This document shows positions 38,301 through 45,813 of a stretch of DNA of 64,000 nt, piece after piece. The notes beneath the pieces are model-generated. The model was not told where the DNA came from. It searched no databases and saw only the letters and a program-made list of their open reading frames with translations. The translations under genes and the position numbers were made by a program. Location: assembly GCF_018736065.1 (NCBI RefSeq), contig NZ_CP076128.1, positions 2,294,001 to 2,358,000 on the forward strand. Reading direction: 5' to 3'. Positions within the stretch are counted from its first letter, which is position 1; every line of letters begins with the position of its first letter. This DNA is from Flammeovirga kamogawensis. Its GTDB lineage: Bacteria; Bacteroidota; Bacteroidia; Cytophagales; Flammeovirgaceae.

Positions 38301-40234
38301 AAAGTTGCAATATCTTCATCAAAATCACTTCTATTAATATTCCAGTATATATTCAATAAATCGTCAGCTCCTGCTTGATTGGTAGTAGGTAATTTTGATA
38401 ATACTGGTCTCACAGAAATGTAACCATCGTTTGTATTATTAAATTCATCTATTGAAACCCTTGCTGGAGTATAATAATAATTATCATTAGCTTCTATTGC
38501 TAATGGAAATAATACAGATAATAATTCACCATCTTTTTTTAATTGTTCAAGTACATTTGTATTCCACTCTCCATTCTCTAAAGTGGGATGAGTATTTGAA
38601 CCATCATAATCAAAATATTCTTTATATAGATAATAATTCTGGAAAAATGTATTTTCATCAATTTTCAACCTTAATCCTCCACTTGATGCTTTTCCATCTG
38701 TAACAAAAAAGTTATTATAATTTTTTTGTTGCCAAATCTCACTTCCCCTTTGAAGATAATTTTTACCAAATCTTGGAACTTTTGCTTCAATACATCCATC
38801 AATTGGATTACCAGAATTATCTAAACAAGATATAGAATGCCCTATATTGTACTGTAATTTATCGATTGTTAAAGTATAATTTTTCAATAAAATTGTCCCA
38901 GAGAGATATTGAGCTCTTTTGATATATACATCTGAAGTAAATTCTAACTTATTCTCTTCACCGTACAATCTAACATTACCAAAAATAGAATTATTGTTTG
39001 TCTGAATAACAATATCTCCTTCTCTAAATTTCAGTAATGCTTCTTCTGCTGAAGTACCTTCAGAACCGTCTGCATTAAATGATTCATCATAAAAACCAAT
39101 AGTACCATAATTAATAAGATTGGCACCTTCTCTAAACATTCTAATTGAGTAATTTCTATGATCCAAACCTCCTTTCAAAAGCTCAAAATCTCCTTCAAAA
39201 TCAATTAAGTTAGATTCATTTTGAGTAGTCGCTCCGCCTACTATAGCTTTAGAGAAAGTATCATCAGCAATAAGAGTTACCTTATTCGTATCATTATCTT
39301 TATCAATTCTAAAATTTCCAAAAGAAATATTTGAATCTCCAGAATCAATATCTTCTTCAGATAAAGTATAAGCTATCTCTAATTGAGAATCTGAATCTCC
39401 AATAAAATTGACCCTATTAATAGAAGAGTTAAACCATTTACTTTCATCAGCTGAAGTATTTCTTAGATTCCCTGTATAAGTAATTGCTTCTTCTTTATTA
39501 AGAATCAAGTTTTGCTTAACATATAGGTCTTTATCATTACCATCAAAATATGTATTTAGTTTTATAGATCCATTAATCTGTAAATCTTGAGGTTCTGATG
39601 CTACAATAGAACTACCGTTCCAATAAAAAGAAGCTTCATCTAATTTTACTCTACCGTAATTTTTATAACTAGAAGCCTCATCATCTGCTTTTATATAGTG
39701 AGTCTCTAAATGATGAAAAGGTGAAGTTGAATTAACTACAAAAACAGGATAATCAGGATTAGCAGCATCAGGATCGAAAGTATTAGGTGTTTCTGGAACA
39801 AAAACATTTACTTTACCTCCTTGTACTTTTACATTTTCAGGATTAGCACCTATGTGAATACCCCATCCTGATGTAGCAAAGACATTTAAAACACCTGCAT
39901 TCTGAATTTCAAATGAGTTATCCTTAAAAGGTAAACTAAGACTATGGAATACACCTAGGTCATCCCCTCCTAAAATAACTGTACCTCCATCTTGAAAATA
40001 AGATCCTCTGTGTACAGCATTAGCTGATGCCACGGTTGGCCTAATAAAAGGTGTCTTTAATGTACCTCCTTTTACTTCTATTACAGCCGTTTCTCTAAGA
40101 GTAATCCCCATTTGGGTTTCTTGTTTAATATCTACAATTCCACCATCACCAACTGTCAATGTACCTGTTACATAAAACACAAATCCATCTGTCATTATCA
40201 ACTCTCCACCATGAGATATGTCTAGTCCGTCCAT
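32303..40234 (-). CDS. Giant T9SS surface protein, 5'-truncated at an IS3 element
   Basis: 2643 residues. It is rich in repeated short beta-strand units with G-N-I-x-I and LVxGDxxI patterns, as in right-handed beta-helix or filamentous adhesins. A fibronectin-like module lies at about 2450-2550 (PVELSQFTASINKGRVILDW, YYRLVQEDFDG). The final 80 residues are a type A sorting domain (IVNIYPNPSYN, LPSGIYFIKAVF, ending KKLIVK). There is no signal peptide: the frame begins in mid-repeat (MDGLDISHGGELIMTDG), and its ATG lies at the tip of the IS element at 40234. No 5' remainder is visible beyond the element. The gene is therefore probably inactive for export and may be a pseudogene in practice. Confidence 0.8.
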   Translation of the reverse strand: MDGLDISHGGELIMTDGFVFYVTGTLTVGDGGIVDIKQETQMGITLRETAVIEVKGGTLKTPFIRPTVASANAVHRGSYFQDGGTVILGGDDLGVFHSLSLPFKDNSFEIQNAGVLNVFATSGWGIHIGANPENVKVQGGKVNVFVPETPNTFDPDAANPDYPVFVVNSTSPFHHLETHYIKADDEASSYKNYGRVKLDEASFYWNGSSIVASEPQDLQINGSIKLNTYFDGNDKDLYVKQNLILNKEEAITYTGNLRNTSADESKWFNSSINRVNFIGDSDSQLEIAYTLSEEDIDSGDSNISFGNFRIDKDNDTNKVTLIADDTFSKAIVGGATTQNESNLIDFEGDFELLKGGLDHRNYSIRMFREGANLINYGTIGFYDESFNADGSEGTSAEEALLKFREGDIVIQTNNNSIFGNVRLYGEENKLEFTSDVYIKRAQYLSGTILLKNYTLTIDKLQYNIGHSISCLDNSGNPIDGCIEAKVPRFGKNYLQRGSEIWQQKNYNNFFVTDGKASSGGLRLKIDENTFFQNYYLYKEYFDYDGSNTHPTLENGEWNTNVLEQLKKDGELLSVLFPLAIEANDNYYYTPARVSIDEFNNTNDGYISVRPVLSKLPTTNQAGADDLLNIYWNINRSDFDEDIATLPKVRWYFGLENNFGDGNNPFTDGNDLTAVELQNLVPGKVLDGDSFIRDNVPTVVSEYQREGFSAPVFDGDNTITSGDIKQDVLLQWLWKNYNPLSYHDNTLLFAFDKNYDGSSTFVLENSNYTVGSSDAFDGVPGIYVYQNEFDGDGNLVNNEWDNINNWLVLDETTGFVSAAIEIPGIDDVAIFGTTQEYQFSNGDVATVPNSKFSFVSIFEGDVADLTDNIELAELRFEHTVQGRGRIEIKGSDLNIGKVSGSGEFDLDFGVIKAEAFYQPKLNGDFGIWATNTKSTLKLQLPKEVKVGEEGDPTLIYNRPDVGYNGEGRLTEIEIYDLPQLPIVEINTGAGYFTEDLKAYTLDIRFDATVYLRGDLENGNLEIENEILLFNSGGLVFAKEGDYPRTVITKDIRTVQYSGKDPSGQNHIYVEQGATTSPLQHKLYVSGNINIGDIANFDLFGAGNEIWDPESGATGNARFDVTNPYSIVDSNIDTTAVDVSSVSLILNGDTDASLTHSDVSHRVQFELYDLTINKKAAAKFTFEKGFSLMKNAEGNTEDKPLQLISGILDFNLDLITDAATSVIDMPIDLELNSGGEEFFISSDAQVIIRENTTLKVSSTEELTGGILLDGTLDIKNGGIVKIYNGDVNSNNYLSYGSSGNATIKLEEGAELYVGSQLRRQQSSDRGTITIYQSGGIIEVGGQNIPSALDSRAILEIVDEGSLTLDYTYVVGENNYFKVKASPSFNVNDVSMLLTPNTPSLSNFFEGKSLASPSRILVEGITGKDFIINASLPLGDIEIVSGEVGLSTNDLTIVGDIYINNGATFEQKDRNVSLFSDIYNSGTYLGTDYTTTFIGGTDQYLLNYNKVASGDQGLYSFGNILVNIENTILNVEYGKDVNGNDGISILGNLELEEAADMNLIQNAYLSYGLFLNEGSEISGSNALVFNGNESQVLYSNNGVIENCTIDNSFGVQMKDPENEMAFLNLYINGNLSFLDGLLSVAENTIYLGTNSFISGSNGTDDIDVSFNSTNMITLTDRNRDGGIIKLVNAGETDNSFIIPLGVENKYTPIDIDLTGNSSASTFGIAIKLLNEKPVKAYRSLVKDVDGEWISNPEPFEDTDILNYAWYVDFVKTDGNLIDKANITGHKVKLNFHYDQNDIEDELEEPKYISSININDSFYHQTIDEVDEDNNIAFIEIDDTFEGYDESENFAALIVIGDEDDIVVDVPIYRSRNRILTINVPNDGSDEQNWSTASSWSLSTNGGANFESAPDGIYPDGGAIVLIRRGTKLVLDLEVDLSDLTIQGENANYSDAQLIVKKDDSKTDVTRSIVGKVSGDGVLVMRTPEMLDDNWVNFLQKEKGSIIMDIEGELLDENRIASEITNISSSELISIKAIDNTVSGIYGFTTSAPIGSEEVPPGSGTFVDIQSYPVYQLKSNVEVGDGGITIKEYSTLVIGDIGQNVSVVTSKVTIEKDGYLALAGGTNLLVKGEFIAKEGAKIIAFDNSNSPRIIEFKKDVDIETGVDLSPDTFTFKFTGENIQQTINAEIPSSSVLRELIVNNNFVESEVNGAAVVLEKNLFVKDLDLIDGIVDSKNGFLHHIGTISYAPDAVLSDMNSYIIGKANFSVLDDHKTNTFFPIGTLREFHPIGVGQLEEKDTQSKFTKDISDGFVTWEVQFIGSKASLETPTKVKDQINGYWEINPINVGGNGARASENFTTTLNFIYTGKLDGISDVADLRILHQDIDNAADSDLEWSYLGDEADEPHQVSTNRVIQSQPVTFSYNVNAGARMGANSNARITNIAGSPSNSDNIVTVGSISEDEELPVELSQFTASINKGRVILDWKTLSEVNNDGFYIERSIDGRNYEEVAFVKGNGNSFVEIAYQFVDTNPYMGISYYRLVQEDFDGSIEIHGPIKVQLNLSEDESVENKIVNIYPNPSYNKDTKVDLYNWEGIVGVYLINNNGLVLQSTTIDSNKTNSTLLKTSSLPSGIYFIKAVFNKEVKVKKLIVK

Positions 40235-40254
40235 AGCGTTACAGATTTAGACTA

Positions 40255-41112
40255 TTATATATTGATAGCATCGGGTGTAAGCTCGGTGCTATTTTTACTT
40301 TTATAAGTTCTCATTTTTATTTCACTTTGCTGATGCATCTCAACAGGTGTCTTCATATAATTACTCCAATGAGGCCTTTCATTATTGTAAATATATACAG
40401 ATTCTCTAATAAATTTATTCATTAAATCGAGATCATTAATTTTTATTCCTAAAATAAATTCTTGCTTAAGAATTCCGTTTATTCTTTCTGCTACCGCATT
40501 TTGATAAGGATCGTAAGATTCCGTCATCGAGCACAATACTTTATTTTCCTGAAGATGTCGTTGATACTCGTGACTACAATATTGTAATCCTCTATCTGAA
40601 TGGTGTATCATTGGTAAATCAACATAGTTTCTATTTTTCAGTGCTTCTTTTAATGCTGCAATAGCTCCATTTGCATTCAAACTATCTGATACATTTAACC
40701 CCATTATTTTCTTAGAATAGGCATCTGTTACTAAGGATAGATACATTGGGTTACTTCGCTCACCTATGTAAGTTATATCAGAAACTAATACTTGTTCAGG
40801 TCTATTTATTTCCAAATGCTCAATAAGGTTTTTATGCTTTTTAAACCTGTGATGAGAATTTGTAGTGACATGATATTGTTTTTTAGGCTTGATATCGAGT
40901 CGATTAGCCCTCATGATATCAAAAAGCTTATCTCTACCTACATTTAGTAATTGCAATTCAGGAAGAAGTAATTGATATAATTTCCTTGTCCCTATTTTAG
41001 TTTGTTTCAAACGAATTCTTTTCACTAAGTCTACTACTTTAGATGCAATACTATTATTCTTTTTTACTTTTCTTTTCGAACGATAATAAATTTGTCGATT
41101 TAACCCAAGCAA
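40255..41112 (-). CDS. IS3-family transposase, catalytic part (OrfB)
   Basis: 285 residues in its own frame, read as the second half of a fused OrfAB protein through a -1 frameshift. It shows an HTH_21-like start (QTKIGTRKLYQLLLPELQ), then the integrase core (rve) with the catalytic acids in LVSDITYIG, IHHSDRGLQYCS and the glutamate in AVAERINGILKQE, followed by YNNERPHWSNYMKTP. The nominal start is a TTG in the middle of the shifted frame (CELLGLNRQIYY), which supports production by frameshifting rather than separate initiation. Confidence 0.9.
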   Translation of the reverse strand: MLGLNRQIYYRSKRKVKKNNSIASKVVDLVKRIRLKQTKIGTRKLYQLLLPELQLLNVGRDKLFDIMRANRLDIKPKKQYHVTTNSHHRFKKHKNLIEHLEINRPEQVLVSDITYIGERSNPMYLSLVTDAYSKKIMGLNVSDSLNANGAIAALKEALKNRNYVDLPMIHHSDRGLQYCSHEYQRHLQENKVLCSMTESYDPYQNAVAERINGILKQEFILGIKINDLDLMNKFIRESVYIYNNERPHWSNYMKTPVEMHQQSEIKMRTYKSKNSTELTPDAINI

Positions 41113-41132
41113 TTCACAAGTCGGTTTGACTC

Positions 41133-41561
41133 CTATTTTTTCTTCTTTTTTGAATTGGTCAACTGCTTGGGTAAAGACTTTTTTCTAATAGGAATATTAA
41201 ACTCATCCTCAGCAATATCGATCATCATATCAAAGAAAATTGCTTTTTTATCTGTTACGTAGAGTTGTTTTTCTAAAGAAGCTTTTTGCTTCTCTAATAA
41301 TAGAACCTTTTGTTCTAGCTCCAATAATTTTTGTTCTGGTGTCTTTCCCATTTTTAAATCAGATTTATTATCCCAATCTAAATTACCATACTTTCTTATC
41401 CAAGTACGGATGGTACCATGACCTTGTATTCCATATTTAAGTCTTGCTGCCGTTATACCTATTTCCCCTCGTTCCACTTCATCTACAACTTGTAATTTAA
41501 AAGAGTAGCTGTAATCTTTTTGTGTACGTTTAGTGTACTGATATTCTTGATCTTCATTCAT
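41133..41561 (-). CDS. IS3-family transposase, DNA-binding part (OrfA)
   Basis: 142 residues. An N-terminal helix-turn-helix (about 15-60, YSFKLQVVDEVERGEIGITAARLKYGI in pieces, then TIRTWIRKYG) is followed by a leucine-zipper-like coiled coil (EQKLLELEQKVLLLEKQ). It ends in a run of lysines encoded by AAA/AAG. The slippery heptamer A-AAA-AAG lies at 41145-41151, a few codons before the TAG at 41133-41135. A -1 shift there leads directly into OrfB. Confidence 0.9.
   Translation of the reverse strand: MNEDQEYQYTKRTQKDYSYSFKLQVVDEVERGEIGITAARLKYGIQGHGTIRTWIRKYGNLDWDNKSDLKMGKTPEQKLLELEQKVLLLEKQKASLEKQLYVTDKKAIFFDMMIDIAEDEFNIPIRKKSLPKQLTNSKKKKK
41145..41151 (-). promoter_or_regulatory. Programmed -1 frameshift site (A-AAA-AAG)
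   Basis: In the OrfA frame the codons TCA-AAA-AAG contain the heptamer A-AAA-AAG, the best known IS3-family slippery sequence. After a -1 shift the reading continues through GAA-GAA-AAA into OrfB without a stop, bypassing the OrfA TAG. I did not identify a downstream stimulatory structure. Confidence 0.75.
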
Positions 41562-41610
41562 AATGTTACGTTTTGTGTAACACTAATTCAGGACGAGACA
41601 ATTTTACAAT

Positions 41611-41642
41611 AAAAAAGGTCTTGAAGTTTCAAGACCTTTTTT
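41611..41642 (-). terminator. Terminator of the lipoprotein gene next to the IS
   Basis: AAAAAAGGTCTTGAA pairs with TTCAAGACCTTTTTT. It lies just past the stop at 41661 and about 25 bases from the end of the IS element, leaving no room for a lost 5' gene fragment on this side. Confidence 0.88.
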
Positions 41643-41660
41643 ATTTAATCTAAGAATAGA

Positions 41661-42956
41661 TTAATAAGTATACCAACCATATTCTAAATTATCCTTATAC
41701 TCATTTAATACATCATCATTATTAACAACATTTCCAACATTATCCTTCACCTCAATAGTATTATCTTGTTGCAAAATCATTGTATATACCAATGTATTTG
41801 ACGAATCATAAATTTCAATCGACTTTTTATAAATATTTATAAAGTCAATAATTACATAATCTAAGTAATTTACTGCTCTAACTAATTCAGGAGTCTCAAA
41901 AGTACCTTCGTAAAGTTCAACTCTACTATAACCAAAATCTTCATTGTAAAATCTTTTATCTAAAGAAATATAATTGCTAGATTCATCATAAGTATAGTCA
42001 CTTAGTTTAAGTCTTACCTCCTTAGATTTATACGTAATGATATAATCTAATAATCCATTTTTTGAATATTCTATTTCATACGTGTCTGAAGAATATGTAT
42101 ACGTATTTTCATATTCTTCTATTAAGTTTAATTGAGGTACTATCTCTTTTAAGAGTAAACTAGCTACTCTTTCTTCCGAATCATATGTATAGTTATAAAC
42201 AAAACTATTTTCTGTATTTGGAGAAGAACTTGATCTGTTTTTTATTTTATCATTTTCATATTCATAAGAATAAGAACCAAATTCTTCATTATTTTTAAAC
42301 CTACTTATAGCTATAACTTGATTCTCAGAGTTATATTTTAATTCGAAACTTTCACTTTGTGTTCCTTCTTCAAAAAATGTAGATTCTAATAATGTTGCTT
42401 TAGTTAATAATCCTTCTTCATTATACTCATATGACCATTTATTTATACTAATATCTGTGGAGTTCTCACGAGTATATTCTATTTCACTACCAATTATAAA
42501 TCCATTATTATCATAAGTATATTTAATATTATATTGTATTTGATAATAATCAACTAATGTTTCTCCTTTTACAATTGATGATAAAATTACATTCCCTTCA
42601 GAAATATGTTCCACAGTTTGAAAGGAATTTCCAAATTCTCCTATTAAAGAATAATTGATTTCTGAAGAAATTAAATTCCCATTTTCATCTTTATTGTGTG
42701 AATAAGACCAAAGATAAAAATCTTCAACTTCACCATCAAAACGAATCTGATTAAAAGAAGTAATGAAATTATCTCTATTAAAAACAGTACCATCTCCTAA
42801 ATCAATATCTGCACTTTCTTCTACAGGAGATTCTTCTTCCGGAGTTTCAAGTTCAGCATCATTGTCTTGAGGAATTACCTCTTCAGAAGTACATGAAAAT
42901 AAGAGTGCTATTGACATAAAAGCACTGATAAATAGATTAGAATAATAAGTTCTCAT
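41661..42956 (-). CDS. Hypothetical lipoprotein with YD-like beta repeats
   Basis: 431 residues. Lipoprotein signal with lipobox LLFSCTS, then an acidic low-complexity spacer (ELETPEEESPVEES, about 35-48). The rest consists of short Y-x-Y-D/N-x-x-G-x-x repeats such as KYTYDNNGFIIGSE, WSYEYNEEGLLTKA and SYEYENDKIKNRS. These resemble YD/Rhs-type strands but do not prove membership. It should be lipid-anchored in the outer membrane, perhaps surface-exposed. It has a good candidate promoter upstream and a terminator downstream. Confidence 0.72.
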   Translation of the reverse strand: MRTYYSNLFISAFMSIALLFSCTSEEVIPQDNDAELETPEEESPVEESADIDLGDGTVFNRDNFITSFNQIRFDGEVEDFYLWSYSHNKDENGNLISSEINYSLIGEFGNSFQTVEHISEGNVILSSIVKGETLVDYYQIQYNIKYTYDNNGFIIGSEIEYTRENSTDISINKWSYEYNEEGLLTKATLLESTFFEEGTQSESFELKYNSENQVIAISRFKNNEEFGSYSYEYENDKIKNRSSSSPNTENSFVYNYTYDSEERVASLLLKEIVPQLNLIEEYENTYTYSSDTYEIEYSKNGLLDYIITYKSKEVRLKLSDYTYDESSNYISLDKRFYNEDFGYSRVELYEGTFETPELVRAVNYLDYVIIDFINIYKKSIEIYDSSNTLVYTMILQQDNTIEVKDNVGNVVNNDDVLNEYKDNLEYGWYTY

Positions 42957-43015
42957 TAAGTTTAAATTTGATTAGTTTTTATAAAAAAAAAAGTATTTGT
43001 TAAATAGTTATTAAT

Positions 43016-43046
43016 CAAATGTAATTTTATTAATAACAATACACAA
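43016..43046 (-). promoter_or_regulatory. Promoter of the YD-like lipoprotein gene
   Basis: On the minus strand a TTG (43046-43044) is followed after 20 bases by TACATTTG (43023-43016). This matches the Bacteroidota arrangement of a -33 TTG and a -7 TAnnTTTG. The -7 box is 59 bases before the ATG at 42956. Confidence 0.55.
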
Positions 43047-43234
43047 GTATTTAATTAAATTCTCAATCTCTATTGTTAAAACTTATCAATTCCTAATAAT
43101 AATGCATTATAAAAAAATACAACGCTCTTAATTTTGTTTGATATCAATCTTTTTATTAAAATTGAGCTACTATTTCAACAGGTACTTTTTGTGAAATGAA
43201 TTTGTTGATGTAACTTATACTACATTGTCTTTTT

Positions 43235-45133
43235 ATGATTGATATGACATCCCAAGAGATTAAACTAAATATATTGCAATACAAAAAACAAATCTATCTA
43301 TTAGGTTTCCTTCTTTCTTTTTTAGTCCTTCCAGGAATTAGTAATGCGCAATGGCACAATGCTAAACTAAATAGAGACGCTAGAGGTTATGCAGACCCAA
43401 ACTCAAAATCAGAAGTAGTCAAAAAATTTAAAAAGGATGACTTTGTATTGGCACTTGTCTTAGATAAAGATGCCAAGTATTTAACAGTATGGGATATAGA
43501 AACCAATAAAAGAGGATTTGTTAAGTCGAGTGCGATCACAATAAAATCACCTCTAAAACAAGAAGATCTAATAGAATATAAAAGAGGAACAGAAAAACAT
43601 GAGCACACCAACCTGTTTATTGAGAACACAACATACGATAGTTTAACACTTCAGCTTGGTGATTCTACTTATATATTTGCTCCCTACGAAACCAAAAATA
43701 TTACACTCAAAGGAACAAGTTATCCTTATTGGGCAATTCAGAAAGAGGCTGTGCCAGATTATGGGTTTATAACATTACCAGATAGTAGTGATTATATGCT
43801 TAAAATTATGCAGGAATTTAATGAGGATAAAATGCTCGAAATGGAGCTAACTTTAAATCCTCTCCATGAAGAAAAAGAATACGATATGTATCAAAATATG
43901 CGTTTAGATACAGTTGTTATTTCTACGCCTCCAAAAATAGGGTACTCAAAATCTGGTTACGATCAACTTCAAATTACTACGGGAACAAAATCTGTAGATG
44001 CGGATCTTCTAAATGATGATCTTAAGAAAGATGCTTGGGTAAATGTTGAGGCAATGGATAAACCCTTAGATCATTATTATGACTACAAAAGGTATATCAA
44101 CCTTAAATACAATGTAGCTATTGGTATGGACTATATGTTTTTGGGGCAGTCTGCCACTTATGTTAAAGATGGAGAAAGTATAGCCGCAAGTGGCATATAC
44201 CGTTTTTTTGGTACTTGGGAACCTTTTAGTTCTAAAACAACAGAGGCAGCACTGATTTTTAAATTAGAAAACCGACATAGTATGACCGGTACTGCTCCAA
44301 GACAATTAGGTTATGAAGCAGGATCTGCACTAAGTACTGCTAGTTTTAAAGATATGGGATGGGGTTTAACCAACCTCTATTGGCGACAAAGCTTTGATAA
44401 AGGAAAATATGCTTATGTTGTTGGAATTATGGACCCAGGAGATTTTATAGATTTGTTTCCGTTATTAAACCCATACAAATTTTACTTAAGCGAAGCATTT
44501 TTTAATAACCCTGCCATGGCAATTCCTAATCAAGGGTTTGGTGCTGCAGCATTAATTAAAGATATAATTCCAAATGTGTATTTAGCAGGTGGCTTTCATG
44601 ATGCCAATGGAGAACCTACTTATTTTATTGCTGATAATTTCCAATCATTTAAAAGGGGAGAGTATTTGTATTGGGTAGAATTAGGTTGGAATACTAAAAC
44701 ATCTTTTTTAGAAGGAGAAAATGTTCACTTTACTTATTGGTACCAAGATGCTAGAACCGACCAAGAAGGAGGATATGTTGCAGAGGCCAGCCAAGGAATT
44801 TGTTTTTCTGCTGCAAAATCTTTTAATAAATCTACTACATTTTTTAGAGCTGCCATTTCAGAAGGTGATGGTGCATTAATGCGTTATATGGTAATGGGTG
44901 GGTACATGTATAACATTGCAAAATCTGATAATATTGGTATCGGTGTAAATGTAGGAGAGCCATCAGACCCTACTGTAGACGAAAGTCAGTTCGGTTTAGA
45001 GATGTTTTATAACATGCAGGTAACAGAACACTTAAATTTCACTCCGGATGTTCAATTAACAGTAAATCCTGTGTATACTCAAGAAAAAGAAGCAGTTGCA
45101 GTATTTTCTATGCGTTTTAGGTATGCTTTATAA
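43235..45133 (+). CDS. SH3-like domain fused to OprB-type porin
   Basis: 632 residues. Signal peptide with a long basic N-region (cleavage after about residue 38, SNAQW); Met4 is an alternative start. Residues about 41-110 form a bacterial SH3-like domain (RGYADPNSKSEVVKKFKKDD, then YLTVWDIETNKRGFVKSSAI). A middle beta-rich part follows. Residues about 285-632 match the OprB carbohydrate-porin family: YWRQSFDKGKYAYVVGIMDP, NPAMAIPNQGFGAA, VHFTYWYQDAR, LNFTPDVQLTVNPV and a final strand ending RFRYAL. It should be an outer-membrane channel, with the SH3 domain in the periplasm, possibly touching peptidoglycan. Confidence 0.78.
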   Translation: MIDMTSQEIKLNILQYKKQIYLLGFLLSFLVLPGISNAQWHNAKLNRDARGYADPNSKSEVVKKFKKDDFVLALVLDKDAKYLTVWDIETNKRGFVKSSAITIKSPLKQEDLIEYKRGTEKHEHTNLFIENTTYDSLTLQLGDSTYIFAPYETKNITLKGTSYPYWAIQKEAVPDYGFITLPDSSDYMLKIMQEFNEDKMLEMELTLNPLHEEKEYDMYQNMRLDTVVISTPPKIGYSKSGYDQLQITTGTKSVDADLLNDDLKKDAWVNVEAMDKPLDHYYDYKRYINLKYNVAIGMDYMFLGQSATYVKDGESIAASGIYRFFGTWEPFSSKTTEAALIFKLENRHSMTGTAPRQLGYEAGSALSTASFKDMGWGLTNLYWRQSFDKGKYAYVVGIMDPGDFIDLFPLLNPYKFYLSEAFFNNPAMAIPNQGFGAAALIKDIIPNVYLAGGFHDANGEPTYFIADNFQSFKRGEYLYWVELGWNTKTSFLEGENVHFTYWYQDARTDQEGGYVAEASQGICFSAAKSFNKSTTFFRAAISEGDGALMRYMVMGGYMYNIAKSDNIGIGVNVGEPSDPTVDESQFGLEMFYNMQVTEHLNFTPDVQLTVNPVYTQEKEAVAVFSMRFRYAL

Positions 45134-45317
45134 ATAAAAAGGCACAATAAACATCAGAAAATAACTACTTCATATCAAAAAATAACCAAACATTTATGAT
45201 CGATAAATAATCCGTAACCTTTTCATTAATAAGCTAGTAAACTACTTTAACTTTCAAAAAATAATTGAAAGAAAGGGTTGAAACACAATCTAATTATAAT
45301 ATCAAAATAAAGAAATC

Positions 45318-45722
45318 ATGAAATCATTTGGCTTATTAAAAATCGATCATCACACTGCTGATATTTATACTTTAGGAGGAAAAGAAGAACATAAAATTAC
45401 TGAAGAAACATTACAAGATCCTAAACATTTACATTGGCATTTACACAATAAAAAAGTGAAAAATGGAACTTCTAAGCCAAACGATACAGCTTATTTTAAA
45501 GAAGTTTATAATGATATAAAAGGTTTTGATAGTATAATTGTTGCATCTCACGGAACAGGTAAATCTAATGAGGGAGCTAACTTTATTAAATTCTTAGAAC
45601 AACACCACAAAGATATAGCGAGTAAAGTTTATGGTACAGTAGCAACTGATGACCATGAAACTGAAGCTCAATTATTAGCAAAAGTAGATTATGACGCATT
45701 GCTTGTGCATCTAAAAAAATAA
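45318..45722 (+). CDS. Small soluble protein resembling eRF1 domain-2-like host-attachment/stress proteins
   Basis: 134 residues. It starts with a short strand (SFGLLKIDHHTADIYTLGG) and a histidine-rich loop (KHLHWHLHNKK), followed by an alpha/beta domain: FKEVYNDIKGFDSIIVASHGTG, helix NFIKFLEQHHKDIAS, then VYGTVATDDHETEAQLLAKV. This order recalls small bacterial proteins with an eRF1 domain-2-like fold. The resemblance is by eye only. No signal peptide. Its own terminator follows. Confidence 0.55.
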   Translation: MKSFGLLKIDHHTADIYTLGGKEEHKITEETLQDPKHLHWHLHNKKVKNGTSKPNDTAYFKEVYNDIKGFDSIIVASHGTGKSNEGANFIKFLEQHHKDIASKVYGTVATDDHETEAQLLAKVDYDALLVHLKK

Positions 45723-45746
45723 TCTATTAATTGCATAAAAATATAC

Positions 45747-45786
45747 GCCAGCCTTTCTATTAAATATGAAGGGTTGGCTTTTTTAT
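45747..45786 (+). terminator. Terminator after the eRF1-like gene
   Basis: GCCAGCCTT pairs with AAGGGTTGGC (one G-U/bulge) and is followed by six T residues. Confidence 0.75.
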
Positions 45787-45813
45787 GTTTCTGTAATTTT
45801 ATAACTTATTGTT

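Larger units (their letters stand above)
40234..41585 (-). mobile_element. IS3-family insertion sequence
   Basis: About 1.35 kb with two overlapping transposase frames on the minus strand. The ends carry imperfect inverted repeats: TAGCGTTACA at 40234-40243 and TAGTGTTACA reading inward from 41585. Exact ends could shift by a few bases. I see no matching 3-5 base target duplication, which suggests that DNA next to the element has been rearranged. The left end abuts the coding sequence of the giant surface gene. Confidence 0.8.

Noticed and set aside
33726-38703. Several ORFs inside the giant surface gene
   Set aside because: They lie inside the large open frame in other reading frames and have biased, unstructured translations.
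40234-41585. Target-site duplication of the IS
   Set aside because: Flanks of either plausible boundary (CCA/ATT or TAG/CTA) do not form direct repeats.
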